Positions 27,306 to 36,541 of a stretch of DNA of 64,000 nt are shown here, one piece after another (the first letter of the stretch is position 1; each line of letters opens with the position of its first letter). The position numbers were made by a program, and so were the translations under genes. The notes below the pieces were generated by a model. It worked only from the letters and a program-made list of their open reading frames with translations, searched no databases and was not told the DNA's origin. The stretch comes from Methanosarcina barkeri MS. Lineage in GTDB: Archaea; Halobacteriota; Methanosarcinia; Methanosarcinales; Methanosarcinaceae. Location of the stretch: NCBI RefSeq assembly GCF_000970025.1, contig NZ_CP009528.1, forward strand, positions 682,001 through 746,000, given 5' to 3'.

Positions 27306-27742
27306 ACAAGAGATAAACAATTGTAAGGAAATTGCACCCACTATATTTCCATACTATTCTAACTTTGCTTTCAAAAATGAGTGATTTTACGTTATCCTGC
27401 GGCTTTATCTGTGTATGCCTAGCAAAAGAATAATCCTAACAATAACGATTCTATTACGATGGCAGATATTTCTCCATGTTCAGAAAAGAAAATAATGATG
27501 CTTGTTTTGTGTCAATTTCTTCCGCAATAATTTTGCTTTTTTTGGATAATTCCATTTTCACTTAAAATACCGTGACTTTTTTCAATCGTTTTCAGAAGTG
27601 CATTAGGAATAAGAGTATATCCGAAATGAGTGTATCCGAGTACTTTTTCCTGAAAACAAGACAAACAGAAACTCCCTAACAGATCGAGAAATTTAAATAC
27701 TTTTAAGAATTCGGACTTTCTTAAAATATGGACGTTGTTTAA
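27306..27742. other. Intergenic region with possible decayed minus-strand coding sequence
   Basis: No intact gene was seen. On the minus strand, roughly 27510-27710, a stop-free stretch can be read (it includes EKVLGYTHFGYTLIPNALLK), which then shifts frame. It may be a decayed gene; I do not recognise the family. Confidence 0.3.
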
Positions 27743-28103
27743 ATGATATCAGTACCTGAAGCACAGGAATTTGCCAGAGAATGGATGAGGCCTGAAACTC
27801 CATAACATTAACAGAATTCTCGATCATTACAGTGAAGATTTCGAGATGACTACTCCTATGATAGTCCTTGTAATGAATGATCAAACAGGAACCCTCAAAG
27901 GTAAGAAGAATGTGAAACCATACTGGGAAAAAGCACTTGAAAGAGTTTTTGATCTTCGGTTTGAGTTGATTGATGTGTTTGTAAGTGTCAATAGCCTGGT
28001 AATCTATTATAAAGCAGTTTTAGGAAAACGTGCTGCAGAAATTTTGTTTTTTGGAAAAGATGGTAAGGTTCATAGAAGTATTGCTCATTATAACGAAATT
28101 TAA
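27743..28103 (+). pseudogene. Frameshifted SnoaL-like (NTF2 superfamily) protein
   Basis: An N-terminal piece (MISVPEAQEFAREWM from ATG 27743) and a C-terminal piece (HNINRILDHYSEDFEMTTP onward to the stop at 28103) lie in different frames. The few codons between them read best in the third frame, with TGA in place of an expected Trp codon. The C-terminal part contains GTLKGKKNVKPYWEKALE and RSIAHYNEI, typical of SnoaL-like proteins. At least two small indels therefore disrupt the gene. An 85-residue frame from 27846 remains open and might be translated, but it lacks the first helix. Confidence 0.7.
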
Positions 28104-28288
28104 TTTTTAAAATTTCAATCTTATTCATTTTACAAATTTATATTAAAGTTAACATAAAATTTTATTAATATATAGAAATATAATATTTTTTATTAACAAC
28201 ACTTTCTTTATATAGAAAAAAACATTTAACATTATTAATCTTTTTTTATTAATCAAAAATTAACTTACTGTGATCCAAGGTGAAATAA

Positions 28289-30511
28289 ATGAAACTTGAT
28301 GAAACACGAAGAGTTTATTCTCTCATTGGAATTTTAGGAATAACGTTGATGTTTTTTTTAATGCTCGTGAGTATCGCAGGCGCATACCCGTTTGCGTATA
28401 TTACAAACAGGGGTGGTACTGTTTCTGTAATTGACACAGCAACAAACAAGGTTACAGCCACGATAAACGTAGGATCTGGTCCCCAGGGAGTTGCAGTCAA
28501 CCCGGCGGGAACAAAGGTATATGTGACAAACTATTATAACAAGACTGTCTCTATAATTGACACAGCTACAAATAAGGTTACGGCCAAGGTAACCGTAGGA
28601 GGATATCCTTATGGAGTTGCGGTCAACCCGGATGGAAAAAAGGTATATGTGACGAATATTTATAGTAGAACTGTCTCCGTAATTGACACTGCAACAAACA
28701 ATGTTACAGCCACAATAAATGGATTCTACAAACCTATTGGAATTGTAGTCAACCCGACAGGAACAAAGGTATATGTGACGAACTATGGAGATAAAACTGT
28801 TTCTGTAATCGACGCAGCTACAAATACTGTTACAGCCACGGTGACAGTAGGATCCCGTCCCTGGGGAGTTGCAGTCAACCCGGCTGGAACAAAGGTATAT
28901 GTGACAAACGATGACGATGGTACTGTTTCTGTAATTGATACTGCAACAAACACGATTAAAGCAACGGTGACAGTAGGATCCAAAACCTATCCCTGGGGAA
29001 TTGCAGTCAATCCGGATGGAACAAAGGTATATATAACAAGCAGGAAAAGCAAAAATGTCTTTGTAATTGATACAGCTACAAACAAGGTTACGGCCAAGGT
29101 AACCGTAGGAAAATATCCTTATGGAGTTGCAGTCAACCCGGCTGGAACAAAGGTATATGTGGCGAACCGTGACAGCACTGTCTCTGTAATTGACACTGCA
29201 ACAAACAAGGTTACAGCCAGTGTGAAGGTAGGAATATGGCCTATTGCTTTTGGGCAGTTTATATTTACTTTCACACTAGCTCCTTTCGCAGACTTTTCTG
29301 CAAAACCTACCGAAGAAAAAGCGCCATTAACAGTTACCTTTACCGACGAAAGTCTGAGATCCCCGACTAAATGGAAATGGAGTTTTGGAGATGGAACAAC
29401 TTCAACCAAGCAGAATCCAACGCATAAATATTCTAAACTAGGTAGGTATACGGTAACACTGACAGCAACAAATGATAACGGCAGTAACACGGTAACAAAA
29501 ACAGAATATATAAAAGTGGTAACAAAACCTGTTGCAAACTTTACTAGCAGTGTTACATCAGGGAAAACACCATTAAACGTTAAATTTACTGACGTAAGCA
29601 CAGGAACACCAACTAAATGGCAATGGGATTTTGGAGACGGATCAAAGTCATTCCTCCAGAATCCAATTCATAAGTACTCCAAGGCAGGAATCTATACTGT
29701 TAGCTTAACAGTAAAGAATGCTGCAGGTAGGAATACGGTAACAAAAACAGACTATATAACAGTAATAGCAAGACCTGTTGCTGCATTCTCCGGGTCTCCA
29801 ACCTCAGGGGCAGTACCATTAAACGTTAAATTTACTGACACCAGCACAGGCTCACCACTAAAATGGAAATGGAGTTTTGGAGATGGAGCAACTTCAACCC
29901 AGCAGAGTCCAAGGCATAAATATTCCAAAGTAGGTAGGTATACGGTGACACTGACAGCAATAAATGGCAACGGCAGTGACATGCTAACAAAAACAGACTA
30001 TATAACAGTAATAGCAAGACCTGTTGCAAATTTCACCAGCAGTGTTACATCTGGAAAAACACCATTTAATGTTGTCTTTACTGACACCAGCACAGGAATA
30101 CCTGCTGAATGGCAATGGGATTTTGGAGACGGATCAAAGTCATTCCTCCAGAATCCTATTCATAAGTACTCCAAGGCAGGAATCTATACTGTTAGCTTAA
30201 CAGTAAAGAATGCTGCAGGTAGGAATACGGTAACAAAAACAGACTATATAACAGTAATAGCAAGACCTGTTGCTGCATTCTCCGGGTCTCCAACCTCAGG
30301 AGCAGTACCATTAAACGTTAAATTTACTGACAAAAGTACCGGAACACCCACGAAATGGAAATGGACTTTTGGAGATGGAACATCGTCCACAATCCGGAAT
30401 CCAATTCATAAGTATTCCAAAGTCGGGAGGTATACAGTGGCACTGACAGCAACAAATGCTGCAGGCATTAACACGATAACAAAAACAGATTATATAAAAG
30501 TGACAACATAA
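28289..30511 (+). CDS. Surface protein: seven YVTN beta-propeller repeats plus five PKD domains
   Basis: The 740-residue protein begins with a signal peptide or membrane anchor (LIGILGITLMFFLMLVSIAG). Seven repeats of about 42 residues follow (VSVIDTATNKVTATINVG with VAVNPAGTKVYVTN), enough for one seven-bladed propeller. Five PKD domains of 82 residues come next, each with W-x-W-x-FGDG and ending TKTDYITV. PKD domains 2-3 and 4-5 are near copies, 492 bases apart. AAGGTG lies upstream of the ATG. Such proteins are abundant at the Methanosarcina cell surface and are thought to act in adhesion or envelope structure. A hairpin repeat follows the gene. Confidence 0.92.
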   Translation: MKLDETRRVYSLIGILGITLMFFLMLVSIAGAYPFAYITNRGGTVSVIDTATNKVTATINVGSGPQGVAVNPAGTKVYVTNYYNKTVSIIDTATNKVTAKVTVGGYPYGVAVNPDGKKVYVTNIYSRTVSVIDTATNNVTATINGFYKPIGIVVNPTGTKVYVTNYGDKTVSVIDAATNTVTATVTVGSRPWGVAVNPAGTKVYVTNDDDGTVSVIDTATNTIKATVTVGSKTYPWGIAVNPDGTKVYITSRKSKNVFVIDTATNKVTAKVTVGKYPYGVAVNPAGTKVYVANRDSTVSVIDTATNKVTASVKVGIWPIAFGQFIFTFTLAPFADFSAKPTEEKAPLTVTFTDESLRSPTKWKWSFGDGTTSTKQNPTHKYSKLGRYTVTLTATNDNGSNTVTKTEYIKVVTKPVANFTSSVTSGKTPLNVKFTDVSTGTPTKWQWDFGDGSKSFLQNPIHKYSKAGIYTVSLTVKNAAGRNTVTKTDYITVIARPVAAFSGSPTSGAVPLNVKFTDTSTGSPLKWKWSFGDGATSTQQSPRHKYSKVGRYTVTLTAINGNGSDMLTKTDYITVIARPVANFTSSVTSGKTPFNVVFTDTSTGIPAEWQWDFGDGSKSFLQNPIHKYSKAGIYTVSLTVKNAAGRNTVTKTDYITVIARPVAAFSGSPTSGAVPLNVKFTDKSTGTPTKWKWTFGDGTSSTIRNPIHKYSKVGRYTVALTATNAAGINTITKTDYIKVTT

Positions 30512-30548
30512 TACATAATCAGGAATAGAACCTAAAAACCTCAAATTA

Positions 30549-30624
30549 AAAAAAGAGAAAAATTCAGGCTAAAGGGCATGTGGCTCATTGATAAATCTGG
30601 CAAAACAGCTCTTTAGCCACGTTG
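30549..30624. repeat. Dispersed hairpin repeat, copy 2
   Basis: GGCTAAAGGGC (30567-30577) pairs with GCTCTTTAGCC (30608-30618; one G-U pair). Loop sequence and flanks closely match copy 1 at 27230-27305. It follows the YVTN/PKD gene stop by about 40 bases. The rest of the gap to 30771 shows no gene. Confidence 0.8.
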
Positions 30625-30771
30625 ACCGGAGTTGAAAGCTAGCTTTGTTTTGAGGTTTTCATATCTAGAGGTACTACTATTTTCTACTTTTTGCTTTAGT
30701 ATTAATCTCTACAACGGGGGTACATAGCCTATAAAGTAGTCTCATCGGGAAACCATAATGATGCTCGCCGA

Positions 30772-31104
30772 TCAGAGGTCATATAATTTCTTTCCAACGT
30801 TATATCCAGCGCCGTACCCGTCTCTAAACCCATTAAAGTATCCTCCATTGTATCCGGAATCTGGCCCGTAGTAGATCATGAGGAACATGCGCGGACTTTT
30901 ACCGGTTAAGCCGTCTGTAAACCCGGTACTGTATCCTTTTGAGTATCCTTCCCAGTAGCCGCGAGTATAGCTGTCATCACTGTTTTCTGTATATTTTACA
31001 GATGTAGCTGCGCTTACGGATGAAGCAGTCAGCGAAAATACAAAAAGGACTAACAGAAGAATGCTTAGTGTCTTTCTTATTCTTTCAGATATTTGTTTTC
31101 CCAT
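30772..31104 (-). CDS. Small secreted Gly/Tyr-rich protein
   Basis: The 110-residue protein has a clear signal peptide (TLSILLLVLFVFSLTASSVSA). The mature part is rich in Gly and Tyr, with repeats of the form GYxxGY (YTRGYWEGYSKGYSTGFTDG and YNGGYFNGFRDGYGAGYNVG). These short repeats resemble Gly-zipper or YxxG-type repeats that pack helices or form surface assemblies. A GGAGGG ribosome site lies upstream of the ATG. No enzyme motif is visible. Probably exported; function unknown. Confidence 0.75.
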   Translation of the reverse strand: MGKQISERIRKTLSILLLVLFVFSLTASSVSAATSVKYTENSDDSYTRGYWEGYSKGYSTGFTDGLTGKSPRMFLMIYYGPDSGYNGGYFNGFRDGYGAGYNVGKKLYDL

Positions 31105-31577
31105 TCTTTACCCTCCAACTCTTTTTAGTTTAATCCGGATTTTGTGGTCATTCATTATACTACAATTGGCGTTTTAAATCTCTGAATATAGCGTTCACAG
31201 CAATTTTTTAAGATGCCTCGGTTAGATTAGTCCTACCTTGAGATTAATAAACCTACATTTCGATCGCTGCTCAACTTATATTCATATACCTGGGTTATAT
31301 ATAAGAAGAATAGAAAAAATCATTCTTAACTCTACTTATTATGGAAAAATAGGGCAATAAAAGTTTAAATAACTCAAAAAAAGGAGAATCGGTCGTTCAA
31401 TATCACAGAAGCACTGTTGAGTCATGCTGTTGAGCCGATGGTTATGAAACTCTTTTACTTACCGATATGGGTTAGAAAGGAATAGACGAAATAGTATAAT
31501 AGCGATGGAAGAATATAATAATTGAAAGCAATATCATTTTAATTTAAAACGGGTAAAAGTAAGGGGGATTAAGGTTG
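31105..31577. other. Intergenic region without recognised gene
   Basis: The region is AT-rich, with no convincing coding frame, tRNA or strong hairpin. It must contain the promoter for the small secreted protein on the minus strand and possibly for the miniprotein at 31578. Confidence 0.5.
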
Positions 31578-31679
31578 ATGATAGGGGTCAGTGAAATAAT
31601 AATTGCGGTTATTATTATAATAGCTATTATATTCCTGATATTGACTTTTAAACGGCTTCGTGAATTAAAATGGAAATGA
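31578..31679 (+). CDS. 33-residue single-span membrane miniprotein
   Basis: The ATG is preceded by AAGGTTG and a GGGGG run. The frame encodes MIGVSEIIIAVIIIIAIIFL then ILTFKRLRELKWK. This is one hydrophobic helix of about 20 residues followed by a strongly basic end that would stay in the cytoplasm. The pattern is vaguely TatA-like but lacks its amphipathic helix. The start context and the sharp switch from Ile-rich helix to Lys/Arg tail suggest a real small protein. Function unknown. Confidence 0.5.
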   Translation: MIGVSEIIIAVIIIIAIIFLILTFKRLRELKWK

Positions 31680-31958
31680 GAATATAAGTTAAATCTTCTG
31701 TGAAGATATCTATTGTAGTTCATCTTCAATTTTTATATAAGTATTACGAAAATATGGTTACTTCTATCTGCAGAACCGCATGCGTAACTATTTAGCCTAT
31801 ATAAAGCAGAATCAATAGATATCTTCATTAAAATTCAATAGACATATTTTTGTAACTTGATTTTCTTAAATTGTTGGCGATTGACTGTGTTTCTTCATTT
31901 TTCAGAGGTTATTTTTCGGATTCCTCGTTTTCACTATAATCAATATCAATAGACATGT

Positions 31959-32057
31959 TTTGATAGGCTGAATAGTTGCTCACATACTTACTTTGACAGG
32001 TTGAATAGTTAACCACATACTTACTTTGACAGGTTGAATAGTTAACCACGTACTTAC
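31959..32057. repeat. Three tandem copies of a 33-bp unit
   Basis: Units at 31959-31991, 31992-32024 and 32025-32057 share GGTTGAATAGTTAACCACAT. Copies two and three differ at one base. The period is a multiple of three, and on the minus strand the units read as repeated SKYVVNYSTCQ within a 67-codon frame (31909-32112), but nothing else supports that frame as a gene. The surrounding gap 31680-32142 holds no other gene. Confidence 0.9.
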
Positions 32058-32142
32058 TTTTTTGGCTAAGCATAAAGCAGTTATAAGGAGGTTGCAATCT
32101 TTCTAAAACCACAGACCATACGAAGTTATATTTTGCGTTCTT

Positions 32143-32817
32143 TTAGGCTTTACGAAACAGTTTTTTCTTAATTTTTCGCCTGGCGCTGCCTGACATCTGT
32201 TTAAGAATAATAGGTGTGGGTGTATTTTTTCCCGCAGGAGAAACTTTTCCTTCTCGGATGGCTTCCAGCACGGCGTCGAGGGTATTTTCCGAGGCATTGA
32301 TTTCGGTGTATGCTTGGCCTACCATTTCTGGAACATGGGAATCGCTTCCTGCAACTTCCGGAATTCCAAGCCTCTTTGCCTCGGTTGCAGCTTTCCGGTT
32401 GGCTCCATTAAAAAGGCAGCGGGAGTTAAAAACCTCAACGGCATCAACGTCAAGTCCTTCAAAACTTCCTATCCCGTGGGAACTGCGCTTGAAGGGGTGA
32501 GGGATAATAACCGTGCCTCCGAGTTTCCTGGCTATCTCAATCGTTTCTTCCGGACTCAGATGAGGCTTGATATTCTGGCTGACTCCGAGAACAAGGATAT
32601 GCCCCTTCGAAGAACTAACCTCAACCCCGGGAATGACCGTAAGCTCAAAGCCAAGTTCCAGGGCTCTTTTTTTACAGGCAAGCCCGCCTTCCACAGTGTC
32701 GTGGTCACAGATAGCAAATCCGTCAAGTCCCCTTTTACTTGCGGTTTTAAGGATGTCGTCATGGCTTGATTTGCTATCTTTTGAATACTCGGAATGTACA
32801 TGCAGATCGAATTTCAT
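32143..32817 (-). CDS. PHP-domain metal-dependent phosphoesterase
   Basis: The protein opens MKFDLHVHSEYSKDS, with the HxH metal motif, followed by FAICDHDTVEGG, IPGVEVSS, VIIPHPFKRS and GSDSHVPEMVG. This is the full set of PHP-domain metal ligands. Such enzymes hydrolyse phosphoesters such as nucleoside 3',5'-bisphosphates or histidinol phosphate. I choose the ATG at 32815-32817 (224 residues), since MKFDLHVHS is the normal beginning. An upstream ATG at 32877 would add 20 hydrophobic residues. The C-terminus is basic (RRKIKKKLFRKA). It stands alone; the substrate is not determined. Confidence 0.9.
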   Translation of the reverse strand: MKFDLHVHSEYSKDSKSSHDDILKTASKRGLDGFAICDHDTVEGGLACKKRALELGFELTVIPGVEVSSSKGHILVLGVSQNIKPHLSPEETIEIARKLGGTVIIPHPFKRSSHGIGSFEGLDVDAVEVFNSRCLFNGANRKAATEAKRLGIPEVAGSDSHVPEMVGQAYTEINASENTLDAVLEAIREGKVSPAGKNTPTPIILKQMSGSARRKIKKKLFRKA

Positions 32818-33262
32818 ACTTAACAGAAGAATGAGAAATGAATTTATATAAATTTTGAAACGAGAGTCCATTGGCATCCAGGTTTATTACTGACCGCAAA
32901 AAAGTTCGTTTATTTACAAACAAGCGATGTCTTAAAAATAGGATGAAAATTCTGGAGGAACTGCGAACGGGCAAAAACATAGTAAAAATCTGGTTTTAGG
33001 GGTGTAGTTTAGGATATTAGGAGGGTCTGATGTTTTCAGTAGACACCCGTTCGCATGTAAACAAACAACTTCTGGATATAAGTACCTTTCGTGGATATAC
33101 GAACAGTATTCAGACCATACAAAAAACTCCCTGAGAAAAAGATATTGGAAAACGCTCTGTCAATATTCCAGTAGTTTTTATAAAATTCAAAAAGCTTTCT
33201 ATTCTTCTGAAAAGCTCGGGAGTGATACATATCCTCAGGTACAAACTTTAAAAAAATTTGGC
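32818..33262. other. Intergenic region, no recognised gene
   Basis: Weak open frames exist on the minus strand but show no family character, ribosome site or codon pattern to support them. Confidence 0.45.
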
Positions 33263-33288
33263 CCAAACTTTTTCAAAAAAAAGTTTGG
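33263..33288 (-). terminator. Intrinsic terminator of hflX
   Basis: CCAAACTTTTT (33263-33273) pairs exactly with AAAAAGTTTGG (33278-33288) around a four-base loop. On the minus strand the hairpin lies about 40 bases beyond the hflX stop and is followed by a run of seven T. Confidence 0.65.
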
Positions 33289-33326
33289 ATCAAAAATCCA
33301 GTTGTTTAAGAAACGTTTAATAAAGA

Positions 33327-34637
33327 TCACTCACTTGTTTGAGCTTCCTGAGGTTCAAGGAGAGCATGTGCTCGGTTAATTATCTCTGTTCTTGCTTCAT
33401 AATCCAGAAGTATCCGCTCTCCGAACTCTACTCTGTGTACGATTCCTTCTTCATACAGCCATGAGAGCATTGACATCCCTTTTTCCGAATTGGGAAGGGA
33501 AAGAGAGCAAAAACACCAGGGAGGTAGATGCTTTATTATTTCTTCTTTTAGTGCAGTCATTCCGGTGCCCTTTTTTGCGGAAACAAAGACCGGGTTAGGG
33601 GCCATATAACCTATTTGCTCCATAATGACGTCAAGTTTGGATTCATCAACCAGATCGGCTTTATTAAGTACGGTAATTATAGGAACTCCCTGTATTCGGT
33701 CCCAGAGGGTATCGTGAGATGTCGAAAGTTTCTGCAAGATCGTTTCGGGTTTTTCGCTTGCATCCACTACTAGGAGTATAAGGTCCGAGAGAAAAATCTC
33801 GTCAAGGGTGGACTTGAAGGCGTCAACCAGCCAGTGAGGAAGATCCTCTATAAACCCCACGGTATCGGTCAAAAGAGCTTTTCGTCCACCTAGGTCCAGA
33901 GCTCTGGTCATGGGCACAAGTGTTGTAAAAAGCATGTTCTTTGCCTCAACACTTTCATCTACAATTGCATTGAAAAGCGTGCTTTTCCCGGCGTTTGTAT
34001 ATCCTGCAAGGGAAATCAAGGAAAAGCCTTTCCTGTGCCTTAAAGCCCGTAAAGATTCATCATCTTTTTCTGCAGATTCAAGTTCATTACGAATCCTTGT
34101 TATCCTCTTCTTCAGGTCCTGTTCATAAGAATCTTCGTAGTCTCCGAGCCCCATGAAACCTGCCCTTTCCTCCTTTTTAAGGAGAGACACAACAGCTCTT
34201 ACCCTTGGTACTTCATATCTCAGTCTTGCCAGTTCGACCTGGAGTTTTGAGCGGTGGGTAGTTGCCCTTTTTGCAAAGATCTCAAGGATGAGCTGGAATT
34301 TATCGATAATCTGGCATCTGCAGATTTCTGAGATATTGAATAGCTGAGTTGTAGAGAGCCTGTTATAGAAAATTACTTTCTCTACACCCGTACTCCTGAC
34401 AAGTTCGGCAAGTTCCTCTATTTTCCCCCGGCCAAGCTGGTACTTCGAATCAGGATACCTGGTTTGCTTAAGCTCACCAACTGGCAGATAACCTGCAGCT
34501 TTTGCAAGCTCTCTGAGTTCCTGTAAGAGGTATTCTTCACGTTCAGGGTCCGAATTGGGAATTGTTCTTTTAACGAGAATTACTCTGTTACCGTTGCTGG
34601 ATCCGCTATAGGATTTCTGTTCAGCTGAAATTTTCAT
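33327..34637 (-). CDS. hflX: GTPase HflX
   Basis: HflX is a translation-associated GTPase that binds and splits ribosomes, especially under stress. The 436-residue protein has the N-terminal HflX domain (PDSKYQLGRGKIEELAELV), a coiled-coil linker, and a GTPase domain with G1 GYTNAGKST, G3 DTVGFIEDLPHWL and G4 TVLNKADLVD. The C-terminal part ends in a short acidic tail. Its start codon overlaps the upstream DUF2209-type gene by four bases, so translation is probably coupled. Confidence 0.96.
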   Translation of the reverse strand: MKISAEQKSYSGSSNGNRVILVKRTIPNSDPEREEYLLQELRELAKAAGYLPVGELKQTRYPDSKYQLGRGKIEELAELVRSTGVEKVIFYNRLSTTQLFNISEICRCQIIDKFQLILEIFAKRATTHRSKLQVELARLRYEVPRVRAVVSLLKKEERAGFMGLGDYEDSYEQDLKKRITRIRNELESAEKDDESLRALRHRKGFSLISLAGYTNAGKSTLFNAIVDESVEAKNMLFTTLVPMTRALDLGGRKALLTDTVGFIEDLPHWLVDAFKSTLDEIFLSDLILLVVDASEKPETILQKLSTSHDTLWDRIQGVPIITVLNKADLVDESKLDVIMEQIGYMAPNPVFVSAKKGTGMTALKEEIIKHLPPWCFCSLSLPNSEKGMSMLSWLYEEGIVHRVEFGERILLDYEARTEIINRAHALLEPQEAQTSE

Positions 34638-35029
34638 GCCTCGATTTCAAGTTCTTTTATCAATAGGTTACGGGCGCTCAGGGAAACGTGGTGCACGAGT
34701 TCAATCGACATTCTCTCGGCAATTGATTCCTGATACTTAAAAGCCCTGGAAAACATACTTTCGGTCACCCATTTGGGTTTATTATACATATCCCCCTTTT
34801 CTGCCACAATCGTACCCTCAAAAGAAAGTTGGTCAGCCGTATCTTCGATTAACTGCACAACGTCCAGCAGGCTGGGAGCTCTTTTTTGCCAGAGGGGAAG
34901 GATTTTGATCTGCTTGATTTTTTCAATATGGCTAGCCGAAACCGTAAGCGCTGCGGCTGCACATACCATATAATACCCTCCTTTAATCCTGTGCCTGCCA
35001 GAGATGTCTACTGCAATAATATCCCACAT
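34634..35029 (-). CDS. DUF2209-type protein
   Basis: The 131-residue protein begins MWDIIAVDISGRHRIKGGYY, which I associate with the archaeal DUF2209 family. It appears to have an RNase H-like opening strand with an Asp (AVDISG). No catalytic site has been described for this family to my knowledge. It contains FEGTIVAEKGDMYNKPKWV and a C-terminal helix with VHHVSLSARNLLIKELEIEA. It overlaps hflX by four bases, suggesting co-translation and perhaps a ribosome-linked role, which is inference. Confidence 0.75.
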   Translation of the reverse strand: MWDIIAVDISGRHRIKGGYYMVCAAAALTVSASHIEKIKQIKILPLWQKRAPSLLDVVQLIEDTADQLSFEGTIVAEKGDMYNKPKWVTESMFSRAFKYQESIAERMSIELVHHVSLSARNLLIKELEIEA

Positions 35030-35141
35030 ATACTCTACCCTCGGCTGAAGATCTGCTTTTCATAAAATTAAGAAACGTTAAGCTCAGGGAAAAACTCCTT
35101 CGGTCAAGTCTGAACTAACACTCGAATAAACATCCGAATAT

Positions 35142-36203
35142 TTACATCTTCGTCCGGCTGATATCTAGGTACTCGATTTCCTCACCTTTCTCAACTGCAA
35201 AAAGCATTTTTTTCCTGACGCTGTTTGCAAGCCTGACAGCTCCAGACATAACTGAAAGCCTGAACTCAAAATCCGCAGGGATGGCATTTACAAGGTATTC
35301 CGAATGAGGAATTTTCTCTATTGACTCTACCTTTCGGTATACCCTGAAATTTGTCCCGAATTTAAAACCGGTTTTGACCACATGCCCCGAATCCCTGAGA
35401 TTTTTATATGCACTGTACTTTCTCAGGAAAAAGCTTTCAATCTCCGAGGCTTTCTCGACAAATTCGTCAAATGAAAACACTTTACCTTTCCTGTCCCGAA
35501 CCGTTATTATGCCTCTGGAAAAGAGGTAAAGTGATTCGACCAGGGAAAGCTGCAACCTCTCGGAGTCCAGCATTTTTCCGTAAAAGCCACTTTTATAGAG
35601 AGTTTCCGAAGCCTGAGAATCCCAGGCTATTACCCTGTCTTCTAGGAAAGTGGCATCGGTTTTGATGGCAGGATATGGCTCAGGCATTTCTCCTTTGGGA
35701 ACTGCGGTTTTAACCTCATAGAAGGTAAGGTCACTTTCTTCATCCACCACAGCAAGGATAAACTGCTTATGCACGTTCTCTGCCGAGGTAACTGAGTCCT
35801 GAAGAAGTTTTACAGGAAGGAGCTGTCTTTCAGACTGGACATGAACAAAAATATTTGCTGCATTTTTACCCGGGTGGCTGCCTCTGGGATACACCCGGAA
35901 ATCTGCAGCTGATGGCTGGACATAGTACCCTCTTTCTTTAAGGTCCTTATAAACTATATATTTCAGCTCAAAATTCGGCTGCCTCAAAGAGGCCTGTTCG
36001 AAAAAGGTTCTAAAATCGAGCAGTGTGCCTTCAAGTTCGATCTCGAGTTTTCCTCTGGACAGAAGAAAAGCAGCTTCTACAAGCGAGAGTTCAAGCCCTT
36101 CGCCTTTAGGACGCCCGAAGTAACCAGTTTTATAAAGTTCGGCTACCGCTTCCTTTCCGGCAAGGACCCGGTCTCCTTTAAGTTGTGTTTTCAATAGATT
36201 CAC
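35142..36203 (-). CDS. endA: tRNA-splicing endonuclease (two-domain homodimer type)
   Basis: EndA cuts introns at bulge-helix-bulge sites in precursor tRNA. The 353-residue protein is an internal duplication, as in the euryarchaeal alpha-2 enzyme. The N-terminal half (KYIVYKDLKERGYYVQPS, ADFRVYPRG) is a pseudo-domain. The C-terminal half holds the catalytic triad: Tyr in FGTNFRVY, His in IPHSEYLVNA, and Lys in ANSVRKKMLFAVE. Length matches the family (about 340-350). It lies divergent from nothing close; an AT-rich gap with 16-bp repeats lies upstream. Confidence 0.95.
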   Translation of the reverse strand: MNLLKTQLKGDRVLAGKEAVAELYKTGYFGRPKGEGLELSLVEAAFLLSRGKLEIELEGTLLDFRTFFEQASLRQPNFELKYIVYKDLKERGYYVQPSAADFRVYPRGSHPGKNAANIFVHVQSERQLLPVKLLQDSVTSAENVHKQFILAVVDEESDLTFYEVKTAVPKGEMPEPYPAIKTDATFLEDRVIAWDSQASETLYKSGFYGKMLDSERLQLSLVESLYLFSRGIITVRDRKGKVFSFDEFVEKASEIESFFLRKYSAYKNLRDSGHVVKTGFKFGTNFRVYRKVESIEKIPHSEYLVNAIPADFEFRLSVMSGAVRLANSVRKKMLFAVEKGEEIEYLDISRTKM

Positions 36204-36313
36204 CTGAAAAGAAAATGAAATGAAAATAAGTTCTTTACCAGTCTGGTTTGCTGTAGTTTAATTTGATATAGCGTAATTTCTCTTGATCTAGGTTCTCATA
36301 AAACAATTTGCTA

Positions 36314-36377
36314 TTAAAATAATTTATTGTTAAAATAATTTATTATTAAAATAATTTATTATTAAAATAATTTGTTA
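36314..36377. repeat. Four tandem copies of a 16-bp AT-only unit
   Basis: The unit is TTAAAATAATTTATTA. Positions 36314-36329, 36330-36345, 36346-36361 and 36362-36377 carry four copies; the first and last differ at one base. A second looser series of TGTAATCTA-type units follows to about 36490. It lies in the 338-base gap between endA (upstream side) and the 3' end of cfbB. Confidence 0.9.
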
Positions 36378-36541
36378 CAATCAGTTTGTCTTGATTGATC
36401 TGTTGTAATCTACTCTATTGTAATCTAATCTGTTGTAATTTACTCTATTGTAGTCTACTATTGTAATCTAAATTGTTATAATCGATTAATATAATATTGC
36501 TTGGTAGTGTTTGCATACACTAAGAACGGAGCCTTCCCACA

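Noticed and set aside
31909-32112. 67-residue protein with SKYVVNYSTCQ repeats
   Set aside because: It comes from the 33-bp DNA repeat, whose length is a multiple of three. There is no ribosome site or clear exported feature.
33036-33266. 76-residue minus-strand frame downstream of hflX
   Set aside because: It overlaps the hflX terminator, has no ribosome site and an unusual Phe/Lys/Asn-rich composition.
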